Origin: Floricoccus tropicus
GTDB lineage: Bacteria > Bacillota > Bacilli > Lactobacillales > Streptococcaceae
Length of the DNA: 64,000 bases
Direction of reading: 5' to 3'
Assembly (NCBI RefSeq): GCF_001832905.1
Contig: NZ_MKIR01000026.1
Location: forward strand, 177,923-241,922
In this document: piece by piece, positions 34,308-44,289 of the stretch
Layout: the number at the start of each line of letters is the position of its first letter
Numbering within the stretch: the first letter of the stretch is position 1
Made by a program: the position numbers and the translations under genes
Notes under the pieces: generated by a model
What the model was told of the DNA's origin: nothing
Database searches by the model: none
The model's input: only the letters and a program-made list of their open reading frames with translations

Positions 34308-35060
34308 TCTTGTCGTCTTCAGTTGGGCTGCGATAAATTCTTCTGGATTATCAAAAATAATTACTTGAGGATTTACAAAATCATCATTAATTTTAATATT
34401 AATTTTGTAGTATTTACCATCAACTGCCTCGATATAATTATATTTAATAAGAGTCTGAATAAAAATATCAGGCTTTTTATTAGGTACAAGTTCACGCTTT
34501 GTATACTTCAAAAGAAAAACAGTCATATAGCGTAAGGCATAATTAGGATCTACATCCCCCATAATTCTATATATATCCTTTTCAAGATTAGATAATGGAA
34601 TACCTTGAGCAACATGATAAAAATAATTTGCTAAATTATCATCTGTTCTAGCAAAATTGCTTGAAAAGAAAAACTTCAAATCATTAACTTCATTTTCCAG
34701 TAATAAATAGGTTTGACTTTCATTTAATTTACTGCTTAACATGGAATTATCTCTTAAGAAAAATGGTTTACTGTAAGATAAAATTTGAATTTTGTTAGGT
34801 TCTTCTAATTCTTCCTCTAATTCCTTAGTGAAATCAATATCATCAAAAACTTTAAAATTATTATAATAACGTCGATTTTCTCTTTTAATTAAACCAGACT
34901 GAATATAATCTTCTAGTTTCCTATCTAAATTATTTGTATCTTTAAATTCACCTTTTATTACACGCAAAGTTACATCATGGTTAATGTCTAGAAATTCCAT
35001 TAAACTGTGAAAAAACGGCTGTTTAGTCAGCCGATTTTCGTTATATATTTTAATTGACAT
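34281..35060 (-). CDS. Conserved protein of unknown function, possibly DUF1803
   Basis: A 259-residue soluble protein with NRLTKQPFFHSLMEFLD near the start and an alpha/beta-rich remainder. Streptococci carry a DUF1803 gene in the same place, between murE and ppaC, and the QPFF-type start agrees, so I propose that family without certainty. The ATG is directly adjacent to the ppaC stop, indicating co-transcription. Its last 27 bases lie within the bidirectional terminator. Confidence 0.55.
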   Translation of the reverse strand: MSIKIYNENRLTKQPFFHSLMEFLDINHDVTLRVIKGEFKDTNNLDRKLEDYIQSGLIKRENRRYYNNFKVFDDIDFTKELEEELEEPNKIQILSYSKPFFLRDNSMLSSKLNESQTYLLLENEVNDLKFFFSSNFARTDDNLANYFYHVAQGIPLSNLEKDIYRIMGDVDPNYALRYMTVFLLKYTKRELVPNKKPDIFIQTLIKYNYIEAVDGKYYKINIKINDDFVNPQVIIFDNPEEFIAAQLKTTRKIQTSFIV

Positions 35061-35995
35061 TATTTTTCAAATGCTTCTGTTAATTGTGGAACTACTTGTT
35101 TTTTACGTGATACTGCACCTTCAAGGAAAGCATGGTTATTTTCAAGTTTGAAATTAAATGCAGATTCAACTCTATCAACATTTTCACCTAAGTGAAGGAT
35201 TTCAGAGTTACTATTTACGATATCAGTAATCATAAGTACAAAATCAGAATATCCATTTTCTTCCATTGAAGATTTAATTGCTGCTTCAATTTCGTCTTGG
35301 CGAGCAAGAACTTCATCAATATCAACAGTATTAACTTGTGCTACACGAACAGCATTACCGTTTAGTTCAAATGTTTTAGCATCAATATCAATTAATTCAT
35401 CAGCAGATTTGCTAGCAAGGTTTGTTCCTGCTTTAAGCATAGCAAGTCCGTACTCTTCAAGATCTACTCCAGCAATTTCAGCTAATTTTGGAGCAATTTC
35501 TTTATCAAAATCAGTAGTTGTTGGTGATTTCAAAAGAAGCGTGTCAGAAATTAGTCCTGAAAGCATAAGTCCTGCAATCTCACTTGGAATTTCTACACCA
35601 TATTCATTGTATAATTTGTAAATTACAGATGAACATGAGCCTAGAGGTTCAAGACGCATAAATAGTGGGTTTGCTGTTTGGAAATTTGCCACACGATGGT
35701 GATCGACAACTGCAAATACTTCAACATCTTCAATATCAGAAATTGATTGTTGGAATTCATTATGGTCAGTAAGGGCTACTTTTTCAACGCCTTCAGCTTT
35801 AGCAGATTCTACAACACGAGGTGCAGCCACTCCAAATTTTTCAAGTACAAAAGCTGTTTCTTCGTTAACTTCTCCAAGAGCTACTGCTTCTACATCAAGT
35901 TTATCTTCAACTTTTAAAAGGTGAGCAAATGCAACACTAGAAGCAATCGCATCTGTATCAGGGTTTTGGTGACCAAAAACTAAAATTTTTGACAT
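35060..35995 (-). CDS. ppaC: Manganese-dependent inorganic pyrophosphatase
   Basis: Family II pyrophosphatase that hydrolyses PPi to phosphate in the cytosol. It has the DHH-type motifs [15 protein letters not shown] at residues 7-21, ALTDHNE, and VVDHHRV, and the C-terminal [10 protein letters not shown] that closes over substrate. Length 311 is normal. It sits upstream of the DUF1803-like gene. Confidence 0.96.
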   Translation of the reverse strand: MSKILVFGHQNPDTDAIASSVAFAHLLKVEDKLDVEAVALGEVNEETAFVLEKFGVAAPRVVESAKAEGVEKVALTDHNEFQQSISDIEDVEVFAVVDHHRVANFQTANPLFMRLEPLGSCSSVIYKLYNEYGVEIPSEIAGLMLSGLISDTLLLKSPTTTDFDKEIAPKLAEIAGVDLEEYGLAMLKAGTNLASKSADELIDIDAKTFELNGNAVRVAQVNTVDIDEVLARQDEIEAAIKSSMEENGYSDFVLMITDIVNSNSEILHLGENVDRVESAFNFKLENNHAFLEGAVSRKKQVVPQLTEAFEK

Positions 35996-36071
35996 TGTTT
36001 TATCTCCATTTATCTTTTTTCTTCATACTATTTTAGCAAATTTTCTTCATTTTTTCTAGCTATAAGAAAAA

Positions 36072-36087
36072 GCGAACCATCGTTCGC
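36072..36087 (-). terminator. Terminator of pflA
   Basis: GCGAAC/GTTCGC stem, four-base loop, T5 on the minus strand. Confidence 0.75.
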
Positions 36088-36106
36088 CTTACTCTTTTGA
36101 GATAAT

Positions 36107-36898
36107 CTATGCTCTATGTACTCTTGTCAAATATTCAGTATATGATTCCGTATGCATTAATTCTTTTGCATTTTCAACTCTTTCTTTTGTTGGTGGTTTT
36201 ACACCAGCAAGCGGGTATTTAAGCCCCATCTCTTGCCATTTGATTTCCCCCATTGTATGGTATGGAAGAATTTCAAACTTATCAACATTCTTAAGAGTTT
36301 TAACAAATTTATCTAATTCAATCAAATCTTCATCAAAATCTGTTTCACCTGGAACTAATACGTGTCTAACCCACGCTGGTACTCCGTAGTCAGAAAGATA
36401 TCTAGCAAAATCTAAAATAGTTTTATTATCATGACCTGTTAAAATCTTGTGACGTTTAGGGTTTATTTCTTTCAAGTCTAATAAAACCAAATCTGTAACA
36501 TCTAAAAGAGCATTTATTGTCTCTAAAAACTCTGGACTTCTATTGAATGGAAGTGCTGCTGTATCAAGAGTTGTATGTATTCCGAGTTCATGAGCTCTAG
36601 TAAATAAAGCAGTAACAAACTCAGCTTGTAGCATTGCTTCACCACCACTAACTGTAATACCACCATTTTTCCCCCAGAAAGACTTAAAGCGAAGTGCCTC
36701 ATTTAAAACATCTTCAACAGTTCTTTCTTCAGCCTTTTCACTCTTAAATGCTAATGTGTCTGGATTATGGCAATATTTGCAACGCATTTTACAACCTTGC
36801 ATAAATATAATAAAACGAATCCCTGGACCATCTACACTACCGAAACTTTCAGTAGAATGAACTAAACCAGTAACTTGTGTAATATCTTTTTCAGTCAT
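36107..36898 (-). CDS. pflA: Pyruvate formate-lyase activating enzyme
   Basis: Radical SAM enzyme that installs the glycyl radical on pyruvate formate-lyase under anaerobic conditions. The cluster motif CKMRCKYC (CxxxCxxC) lies in FMQGCKMRCKYCHNPD, and GGITVSGGEAMLQ is the SAM-binding region. The ATG at 36898 with GGAGAG upstream gives 263 residues; the longer frame adds an unlikely extra N-terminus. No pfl gene is in the window. Confidence 0.94.
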   Translation of the reverse strand: MTEKDITQVTGLVHSTESFGSVDGPGIRFIIFMQGCKMRCKYCHNPDTLAFKSEKAEERTVEDVLNEALRFKSFWGKNGGITVSGGEAMLQAEFVTALFTRAHELGIHTTLDTAALPFNRSPEFLETINALLDVTDLVLLDLKEINPKRHKILTGHDNKTILDFARYLSDYGVPAWVRHVLVPGETDFDEDLIELDKFVKTLKNVDKFEILPYHTMGEIKWQEMGLKYPLAGVKPPTKERVENAKELMHTESYTEYLTRVHRA

Positions 36899-36997
36899 CT
36901 CTAACTCTCCATCGTCTTTATTTCCTATACATAGGATACATGATTTTGAAAGCATTTTCAAATCTTCTGTTTTACTACAAAGTATAGAAAAAGGAGG

Positions 36998-38344
36998 CTA
37001 ATTCTCCTCCTCTTCCTCTTTATCTTCAATGTCAAAAAATTCAAGTTGAAGAACATCAACACGAGGTCCTTCCATCTTCAAGTTAGTCAATGTAAATGAC
37101 TTCCCTTTAGATACTAGATCTAGGTTGATATGCTCGTCTTCTCCTGGAATTGTACCAATTTCAGTAACAAAGAATCCAGCAATTGTATCAACATCATTAT
37201 TTTCAAGTTCTACTTCAAATTCCTCATTGAAATCACTTAATGGCATTCTACCTTTAATCTGATATAGATTATCACTAATTTGCTCAACTTCTGGATCTTC
37301 CTTAGCATCACTTTCGTCTTCAATTTCACCGACAATTTCTTCTAATAAGTCTTCAAGCGTTACAATACCTTCTACACCACCATACTCATTAAGCAAGATA
37401 GCCATTTGGTTTTTTGTTCTCTTGAGCTCTTTCATTAGATCATCAACATAAATTGTTTCAGGAACAAATAATGGCTCCTGCATAATGCTTAAGATATCAA
37501 CATTTTCAAAGCCCTTATTATATGCTTCTCTTAATAAATTTTTAGTATGAAGAATACCGATAATTTTGTCTTTGTCACCATCATAAACAGGGAATCTTGA
37601 ATAGATAGAATCAATAATATATTTAATGTTGTAAGCCGTATCGTCTTGAATATCAATCATTGATGCGTCAGTTCTAGGAACCATTATTTCACGCGCCACA
37701 AGCTCATCTAGCGAGAAAATACCTGCAAGCATTTCACGCTCGTCAGAATCAAGTGCTGCTGCACTCGTATTTAAAAGATATTCGATTTCATCACGCGTCA
37801 TATTATCACTGTGATCATCGAACTTCATCGGTGTCAACTTACTTAAGAGGTTAGTTGAACTTGCTAATAACCATACGAATGGTTTCATAATAACACCAAG
37901 CATTTGAATTGGTGTTACAACTTTGACCGCTAGACTCTCTTTTAAGTTTTGCGCAATTCTTTTTGGATAAAGTTCACCAAATACAATTGAGAAGTACGTC
38001 AATAAAGTAAGGATAATAACTTGTGCAATTGTTTTTGCACCAGCAATATTTCCTAAAAATGGTACTAGTTTAGCTGCTAATGTCTCAGCAAGACTCGCCC
38101 CAGTTAAGATATTAATTAAAGTAATACCAACCTGAATTGTTGAAAGGAAGTTACTTGGATTATTGATTACACTTAACAGCTTTGAATATTTTTTATCACC
38201 TTCTGCTGCGCGTTGTTCAACCCTTGAACGATTGACACTTACTAGAGCCATCTCGCTGGCTGCAAAAAAAGCATTTAATGCTGTAAGAACAACTAATAAT
38301 ATTAATTGAATTAAAATCGACTGACCCTCGGGATCTGCATTCAT
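36998..38344 (-). CDS. CNNM/CorC-type transporter with CBS domains
   Basis: A 448-residue protein: DUF21 membrane domain (residues 10-200, four helices, FAASEMALVSVNRSR), a pair of CBS domains (about 215-335, REIMVPRTD, NEYGGVEGIVTLEDLLEEIVG) and a CorC_HlyC domain (350-435). Such proteins export or sense magnesium, or are annotated as hemolysin-like. It ends 99 bases before the pflA start on the same strand. Confidence 0.9.
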   Translation of the reverse strand: MNADPEGQSILIQLILLVVLTALNAFFAASEMALVSVNRSRVEQRAAEGDKKYSKLLSVINNPSNFLSTIQVGITLINILTGASLAETLAAKLVPFLGNIAGAKTIAQVIILTLLTYFSIVFGELYPKRIAQNLKESLAVKVVTPIQMLGVIMKPFVWLLASSTNLLSKLTPMKFDDHSDNMTRDEIEYLLNTSAAALDSDEREMLAGIFSLDELVAREIMVPRTDASMIDIQDDTAYNIKYIIDSIYSRFPVYDGDKDKIIGILHTKNLLREAYNKGFENVDILSIMQEPLFVPETIYVDDLMKELKRTKNQMAILLNEYGGVEGIVTLEDLLEEIVGEIEDESDAKEDPEVEQISDNLYQIKGRMPLSDFNEEFEVELENNDVDTIAGFFVTEIGTIPGEDEHINLDLVSKGKSFTLTNLKMEGPRVDVLQLEFFDIEDKEEEEEN

Positions 38345-38425
38345 GTTTGTTTTTCTTCTCCTATTTTATAAATTCTTTTGTAAAGGTAGTATAATTATAT
38401 CATATTTTATTTTCTTGAAAAGAGA

Positions 38426-39514
38426 TTATGCTTTTGCTTTTTTTCTCTCTTCAAAAATGTTAGCAATAAACTTAACTACTTCCTTAATCAATGAATATGC
38501 AGGTACTGCAATAATCATTCCGACCAAACCATATAAATTACCAACAACTAACATCAATAACATTATAGTTACTGGATGAATCTTCATTGCATTTCCAACA
38601 ACCTTTGGATAAATGAAATTACCATCAATTTGTTGAACGACTGCAACATATATTACTGCAATAACAGCCTTCTTCCAATCGTCGGCTGCAACAACTAAAA
38701 CCATCGGAGCCATACCAATATAAGGACCCAAATATGGAATCAAATTTGTAATTGCTGAAAAAGTCGCAAGTAAGAAAGCATAGGGAATACCCATAACAAG
38801 GTAACCAATGAACACAAAAATAAATATGATTGAACAATCTATTGCTGATCCTAGAATGTAACGAGACATAGTATCATTTAAAGTTTCTAAAAGACCAGTT
38901 ATATTATACTTATCATCTTTTAAAATTGTCTTCTTAAGAGTTGGTAGTAGCTTATGACCATCTCTAAGCATGTAGTAAAGAAGTATTGGTGCTAATACTA
39001 ATATCAGTCCAACCCTTGTTATCGTTGAAAGCATACCATTTAAACTTAGGGTTACTCCATTCAATACATTTTTTAGTATTGATGAGTATGATAAATTTAA
39101 CTTTTGAAAGGCTTCTTCAATATTTAAATTACGGAATTCCTTTCTTTGAGCAAGTTCTTCAACCCACTTTTGAATATCTGGGATTGCATTTGCTGTCGCA
39201 TTTACAAGGCCAGTTAACTGATTAATGATTGTTGGAACAAAACTAACTACCATAAATACTACTAGTCCAATTAAAATTATAAAAACGATTAAAATCCCTA
39301 GACTTCTCTTAATTTTAAATTTTTTCTGAAGAAGTTCGATTAAAGGATTAAAAGCATAGTATAAAAACCCAGCGATTAAAAAAGGGATAAAAACTGTAGC
39401 GAATAGGCTCCCTATTGGTTTAAATAGAAAATCTAATTTTGTTAAAATGAAAATTAACGAAGCTATGGCCAGTATCTCAACAGTCCAAAAAAACAATTTA
39501 TTATTCTTAAACAT
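38426..39514 (-). CDS. AI-2E family permease
   Basis: A 362-residue membrane protein with about eight helices, grouped in pairs, and the conserved region YAFLLATFSAITNLIPYLGPY with the final VGNLYGLVGMIIAVPAYSLI. This is the AI-2E transporter family (YdbI/YueF). The name does not prove autoinducer export; some members are sodium/proton antiporters. A luxS gene is elsewhere in the window (59315) but not linked. Confidence 0.85.
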   Translation of the reverse strand: MFKNNKLFFWTVEILAIASLIFILTKLDFLFKPIGSLFATVFIPFLIAGFLYYAFNPLIELLQKKFKIKRSLGILIVFIILIGLVVFMVVSFVPTIINQLTGLVNATANAIPDIQKWVEELAQRKEFRNLNIEEAFQKLNLSYSSILKNVLNGVTLSLNGMLSTITRVGLILVLAPILLYYMLRDGHKLLPTLKKTILKDDKYNITGLLETLNDTMSRYILGSAIDCSIIFIFVFIGYLVMGIPYAFLLATFSAITNLIPYLGPYIGMAPMVLVVAADDWKKAVIAVIYVAVVQQIDGNFIYPKVVGNAMKIHPVTIMLLMLVVGNLYGLVGMIIAVPAYSLIKEVVKFIANIFEERKKAKA

Positions 39515-39589
39515 AATTCCTCACTCACTATTTGTTGAAAGACTTTCTTTATATTATAATTTATTTAGACTAATTATAAAAGGACTAAA

Positions 39590-40024
39590 ATGAAAATTAA
39601 ACAAACCAAAGATATACAATCAAAAACATATTTAGATGCAGTACAAATACGTAATAGCGTATTCGTCAAGGAGCAAGGTGTACCATTCACACTTGAAATT
39701 GATGATAATGAAAATTTTTGCATACATTTTATATTATACACTTCCCTAAACGTGGCAGTAGCCACTCTACGACTCTTGCCTCAGAATAATGGGCAAGTAA
39801 CTCTCCAACGTATGGCGGTCCTTAAAGAATATCGGAAACTTGGATACGCCAAATTACTTATACAAGAAGCATTAAAATTCGCTACTAGTAATGGATATAG
39901 TAATATCATTCTCCATGCCCAGCTCCCTGCCCGAGATTTTTATAAGAAAATTGGTTTCGACGAGTTTGGACAAGTGTTTGAGGAAGCCGGTATAAAACAC
40001 ATCAGCATGAAAAAAGAACTATAA
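39590..40024 (+). CDS. GNAT family N-acetyltransferase
   Basis: A 144-residue acetyltransferase with VFVKEQGVPFTLEIDD at the N-terminus and the acetyl-CoA segment RMAVLKEYRKLGYAKLLIQEAL, which holds the usual Q/RxxGxG/A-like loop. It resembles the YjcF/ElaA-type branch. The substrate is unknown. Transcribed alone, divergent from the AI-2E permease. Confidence 0.85.
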   Translation: MKIKQTKDIQSKTYLDAVQIRNSVFVKEQGVPFTLEIDDNENFCIHFILYTSLNVAVATLRLLPQNNGQVTLQRMAVLKEYRKLGYAKLLIQEALKFATSNGYSNIILHAQLPARDFYKKIGFDEFGQVFEEAGIKHISMKKEL

Positions 40025-40115
40025 TTACTTGTATGATCATTATGGTTCATTATCTAAGTCGGTAGTCCAATAGATAACCACATTTATATATAAAATAATA
40101 TCGTATGATGAATTT

Positions 40116-40153
40116 AACACAAAAACCCTTAGCAAGCTAAGGGTTTTTGTGTT
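40116..40153. terminator. 18-base-pair perfect bidirectional terminator
   Basis: AACACAAAAACCCTTAGC pairs perfectly with GCTAAGGGTTTTTGTGTT around an AA loop. It closes the minus-strand tRNA-Arg transcript and may end GNAT read-through. Confidence 0.85.
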
Positions 40154-40159
40154 AAGTAG

Positions 40160-40233
40160 TGTTCCAAGAGGGATTCGAACCCCCGACCGTTCGCTTAGAA
40201 GGCGAATGCTCTATCCAGCTGAGCTATTGAAAC
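40160..40233 (-). tRNA. tRNA-Arg (TCT)
   Basis: Acceptor GTTTCAA/TTGGAAC, D-arm TAGCTCAGCTGGATAGAGC, anticodon loop CTTCTAA with TCT, T-loop GTTCGAATC. Discriminator A; no CCA is encoded. Confidence 0.95.
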
Positions 40234-40371
40234 ATGACAATTTACATAAAAACAACTAGAATGACGAGGCAACCCGCCACCTAGTTCTTGTAAACGTTAA
40301 TTATATTTTATCAAAAAATCACAATTTGTCAATCTGATTTTTTGATTTTCCTCTAAATACAATAAAAATAA

Positions 40372-41550
40372 TTAATGTGAAGACTCTTCCTGTGAAGTAG
40401 AAGTACCCGAGTTTCCACTATTAGAAGATTCAGTTGTCTCTAATACAGGCATTTCTTTATCAGGTTCACCATCTTTTTTCAAATAATATGTATTTGAAGT
40501 ATTATCTTTGCTAATTGCAATACTCGGTATTTCATATGTACCTGGAGAAGATCCAAAATATTTTTCAAACGTAACAATATCTGGAGAAAGTGAATCCGAT
40601 ATATCTTTCCCAATTGAACGTCTCAATGTATTCTGAACACTCAACAAATTATTTTCAGGCATTACTTGATAAGATACATCATTAATCATTTCTCCAACAC
40701 CTTGAAGTTTAATTGATTGAATCGTCTCAAATGACGAACTAAATCCCATAAGCTGCATCAAAGTATTAGAATTGATCTTTATATTTGTCTTCAAATTACC
40801 ACTTAAAGACTCAAAAATATTTCTATAATTTGAAATACTGTTCATTGATAGAAGCTTCTCAATGACTTTAGTGATTACTTCTCTCTGCCTTGCCTGTCTA
40901 CCAATATCTCCTTCTGGATCCTGATACCTCATTCGAGAATATACAAGTGCCTGATCTCCATTCAAGTGTTGAACACCCGGCTTTATAATTGCTTTGTAAT
41001 CTGGTTCAGTATCTTCAATTGAAATAGTTTCTCCTAAAGTATTATTAACTGTAATCCCCCCTATTGCATCAACAAGGGTAACCAAACCCTGCATATTAAT
41101 GAACGCATATGCATCTATTTTAAAACCAATAATATCTTGAATATTCACGATACTCATCTTTGGCCCCCCCTCAGAATAAGCATCATTCAATTTCGTTAAC
41201 TTTCCTGTAGGATTTCCATTCTTATCCAATAAATCAACTAGCATATCACGTTCTAAACTCGTCATTGTAGTCGTGTTAGTTTTAGGATTTACCGTAGCAA
41301 CGATCATTGAATCACTTCTACCTTCCCATGGATTCTCACGACCAGCCCCACCAGTATCAATACCCATTAGTAATATGGTAAAAGGCTTAGAATTATCAAA
41401 CTGTACACCTTCCTCTGAACCCAACCCTAAATCATCAAAAGTTGATGCCATCATATTTTCCGCACCATTCATCAAGGTATAACCGTAAGCAAATAATGCA
41501 CCTATCGTTAACACTGTAATCATAGTTAACATAGTTAATATTTTCTTCAT
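40372..41550 (-). CDS. LytR-CpsA-Psr family cell wall ligase
   Basis: A 392-residue protein with one N-terminal membrane helix (residues 5-24) and an extracellular LCP domain (ILLMGIDTGGAGRENPWEGR, SDSMIVATVNPKT, MTSLERDMLV, RMRYQDPEGDIGRQARQREV). LCP enzymes attach wall teichoic acids, capsule or related polymers to peptidoglycan. The tail (residues 345-392) is serine-rich and low complexity. It lies behind tsaE, as in streptococci. Confidence 0.92.
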   Translation of the reverse strand: MKKILTMLTMITVLTIGALFAYGYTLMNGAENMMASTFDDLGLGSEEGVQFDNSKPFTILLMGIDTGGAGRENPWEGRSDSMIVATVNPKTNTTTMTSLERDMLVDLLDKNGNPTGKLTKLNDAYSEGGPKMSIVNIQDIIGFKIDAYAFINMQGLVTLVDAIGGITVNNTLGETISIEDTEPDYKAIIKPGVQHLNGDQALVYSRMRYQDPEGDIGRQARQREVITKVIEKLLSMNSISNYRNIFESLSGNLKTNIKINSNTLMQLMGFSSSFETIQSIKLQGVGEMINDVSYQVMPENNLLSVQNTLRRSIGKDISDSLSPDIVTFEKYFGSSPGTYEIPSIAISKDNTSNTYYLKKDGEPDKEMPVLETTESSNSGNSGTSTSQEESSH

Positions 41551-41646
41551 TTTTTATTATATTCTCGCTTTTTATTATATTCCACTATTATCACATTTTC
41601 TCGAGAATCTTACAACAAAATCTTTCTCTTTGTAATAAAAAGTTAA

Positions 41647-42084
41647 TTACTTCTGGTAATTTTGAGGTAAAAATCTTTCATAACTATCTCCATGGGCAAC
41701 TAAGGTTACATCTCTACCCTCATCATCTCTTTCAAAAATGATTTCCAAATACTCTTTTGGAAGATCTGCTTCCAATAGATTTCCCCATTCAATTACTGTT
41801 ACTCCATCACCAAAAATATAAGAATCTAAATCAATTGAATCTGGGTCATCTCCTATTCTGTATACATCCATATGATAAAGAGGTAATCTTCCTTCATACT
41901 CCCTAACTATGGTATAAGTAGGGCTTTTAATCATCTGATTAATACCCAAGCCTTTTCCAAGGCCTTTAGTAAAAGTAGTCTTTCCCACTCCAAGGTCACC
42001 TGTCAATATAATGACATCACCTACATTTAATTTATGAGCTAAACCTTCAGCAAAAGTTAGCATATCATTTTCATTTAATTTCAT
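41647..42084 (-). CDS. tsaE: tRNA t6A modification ATPase TsaE
   Basis: A 145-residue P-loop protein (GDLGVGKTTFTKGLGKGLG, residues 29-47) with the conserved SPTYTIVREYEG and a VIEWGNLLEADLP region. With TsaB, TsaD and TsaC it makes threonylcarbamoyladenosine at A37 of ANN-decoding tRNAs. Located between typA and the LCP gene. Confidence 0.93.
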   Translation of the reverse strand: MKLNENDMLTFAEGLAHKLNVGDVIILTGDLGVGKTTFTKGLGKGLGINQMIKSPTYTIVREYEGRLPLYHMDVYRIGDDPDSIDLDSYIFGDGVTVIEWGNLLEADLPKEYLEIIFERDDEGRDVTLVAHGDSYERFLPQNYQK

Positions 42085-42202
42085 ATATTATATTTTATCA
42101 AAATTATGGACACATTTCACGATATTTAAGTTTATTTTAAAATGGAAATATTTGATGTACATACATCTATACGAAATTTAAACAAAATTTTATCGAAAAA
42201 AA

Positions 42203-42221
42203 GATGTGATAAACTCACACC
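42203..42221 (-). terminator. Terminator of typA
   Basis: GGTGTGA/TCACATC stem, five-base loop and T7 on the minus strand. Confidence 0.75.
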
Positions 42222-42240
42222 TTTGAAATAGTATTAATGA

Positions 42241-44088
42241 TTATTTTTCTTCAGAATTTTTCTTTTTCTTATTAGCCTTTTCACGTTCAGCTTTGTTAAG
42301 AATTTGTTTACGAAGACGAATAGATTCTGGAGTTACTTCCATATACTCATCATCATTCAAGAATTCAAGTGATTCTTCAAGGGTAAGGATTCTTGGAGTT
42401 TTAATAACAGAAGTTTGGTCTTTATTAGCAGAACGAACGTTAGTCATTTGTTTTGCTTTTGTGATATTAACTGTTAAATCGTTATCACGACTGTTTTCAC
42501 CAATAATCATTCCTTCATAAACTTCAGTACCTGGGTTTACAAAGATAGTTCCACGTTCTTCAACTGACATGATAGAGTATGTTGTTGCTTTACCTGTATC
42601 AATTGATACAAGAGCTCCACGATTACGGCCACCAATTTCAGCTTGAATAAGAGGTAAGTATTGATCAAATGTATGGTTCATAATACCATATCCACGAGTC
42701 ATTGAAAGGAAGTCAGTTGAGTATCCGATAAGTCCACGTGCAGGTACAAGGAAAATCAAACGAACTTGACCATTTCCAGCATTTTGCATATCTAGCATTT
42801 CACCCTTGCGTTCAGATAAGCTTTGAATGATTGATCCTTGATATTCTTCTGGAGTATCAATTTGAACACGTTCGAATGGTTCACATTTAACGCCATCAAT
42901 TTCTTTAACAATAACCTCAGGACGAGATACTTGAAGCTCATATCCTTCACGACGCATTGTTTCAATAAGAATAGACAAGTGAAGTTCTCCACGACCAGAT
43001 ACAGTCCAACGGTCAGGAGAATCTGTTGGATCAACTCTAAGCGATACGTCTGTTTGTAATTCAGCTTCTAAACGTTCTTCAACTTTTCTTGAAGTAACAA
43101 ATTTACCTTCGCGACCTGCAAATGGTGAATTATTTACTAGGAAAGTCATTTGAAGAGTTGGTTCATCAATATGAAGAATCGGAAGTGGTTCAACTGCATC
43201 AGTAGGAGTTACAGTTTCTCCAACGAAGATATCAGCCATACCAGAAACAGCAATAAGATCTCCAGCCTTCGCTTCTGGAATTTCACGACGTTCAAGACCA
43301 AAGAAACCAAATAACTTAGTTACACGGAAGTTTTGAGTAGTACCGTCAAGTTTTGAAAGAGTAACTTGATCTCCAACTTTAATTTTACCACGGAATACAC
43401 GTCCAATACCAATACGTCCAACATAATCATTGTAATCAAGTAATGAAACTTGGAATTGTAATGGTTCATCAGAGTTATCGACTGGTGCTGGGATATGTTC
43501 GATAATTGTATCGAAAATTGGTGCCATAGTTTCTTCTTGATCAGCAGGATCATCTGAAAGACTAGAAGTACCATTAACTGCTGCTGCGTAAATTACTGGG
43601 AAATCTAATTGTTCATCATCAGCTCCAAGTTCAATAAACAGTTCAAGAACTTCATCAACAACTTCAGCTGGACGTGCTGCTGGCTTATCAATTTTATTAA
43701 CTACAACAATTGGAGTTAATTTTTGATCAAGAGCTTTTTTCAATACAAAACGAGTTTGAGGCATTGTACCTTCGTAGGCATCTACTACTAATACTACACC
43801 GTCAACCATTTTCATAATACGTTCAACTTCTCCACCAAAGTCCGCGTGTCCCGGTGTATCCAAGATATTGATACGTGTTCCATTATATGAGACAGCCGTA
43901 TTTTTAGCTAGGATTGTAATTCCACGTTCTTTTTCAATGGCATTTGAATCCATTGCGCGTTCTTGAAGTGTAAAGTGGTCATCTAATGTATCTGATTGTT
44001 TTAATAATTCATCAACCAAAGTAGTTTTACCATGGTCAACGTGGGCTATGATTGCAACGTTGCGAATATCATCACGTAATTTTGTCAA
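42241..44088 (-). CDS. typA: Translational GTPase TypA/BipA
   Basis: A 615-residue ribosome-associated GTPase needed for stress and low-temperature ribosome assembly. G1 is [10 protein letters not shown]3 [12 protein letters not shown] and G4 VVNKIDKP; domains II-V follow to a lysine-rich tail. The start is TTG at 44088, seven bases from AGGAAG. Confidence 0.96.
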   Translation of the reverse strand: MTKLRDDIRNVAIIAHVDHGKTTLVDELLKQSDTLDDHFTLQERAMDSNAIEKERGITILAKNTAVSYNGTRINILDTPGHADFGGEVERIMKMVDGVVLVVDAYEGTMPQTRFVLKKALDQKLTPIVVVNKIDKPAARPAEVVDEVLELFIELGADDEQLDFPVIYAAAVNGTSSLSDDPADQEETMAPIFDTIIEHIPAPVDNSDEPLQFQVSLLDYNDYVGRIGIGRVFRGKIKVGDQVTLSKLDGTTQNFRVTKLFGFFGLERREIPEAKAGDLIAVSGMADIFVGETVTPTDAVEPLPILHIDEPTLQMTFLVNNSPFAGREGKFVTSRKVEERLEAELQTDVSLRVDPTDSPDRWTVSGRGELHLSILIETMRREGYELQVSRPEVIVKEIDGVKCEPFERVQIDTPEEYQGSIIQSLSERKGEMLDMQNAGNGQVRLIFLVPARGLIGYSTDFLSMTRGYGIMNHTFDQYLPLIQAEIGGRNRGALVSIDTGKATTYSIMSVEERGTIFVNPGTEVYEGMIIGENSRDNDLTVNITKAKQMTNVRSANKDQTSVIKTPRILTLEESLEFLNDDEYMEVTPESIRLRKQILNKAEREKANKKKKNSEEK

Positions 44089-44248
44089 TTTTTTTCTTCC
44101 TTATATTTTACTTTAACCTAAAAAAGGCTCTTAGGGTAATAAGTATAACAGATTTTTTTCAAAAGTAAAAGCATCATGAATTTACTAGAACAGAAATAGT
44201 ACGATATCTACCTTCTGGTAATACTGATTAAATTTATAATATATCAAA

Positions 44249-44281
44249 AAAAGTTAATCAGATTAAACTGATTAACTTTTT
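44249..44281 (-). terminator. Terminator of the P-type ATPase gene
   Basis: AAAAGTTAATCAG/CTGATTAACTTTT stem with six-base loop; runs of T on both strands. Confidence 0.8.
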
Positions 44282-44289
44282 AAATGGTT

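Noticed and set aside
38986..39225. Plus-strand frame opposite the AI-2E permease gene
   Set aside because: Shadow of a strongly supported gene.
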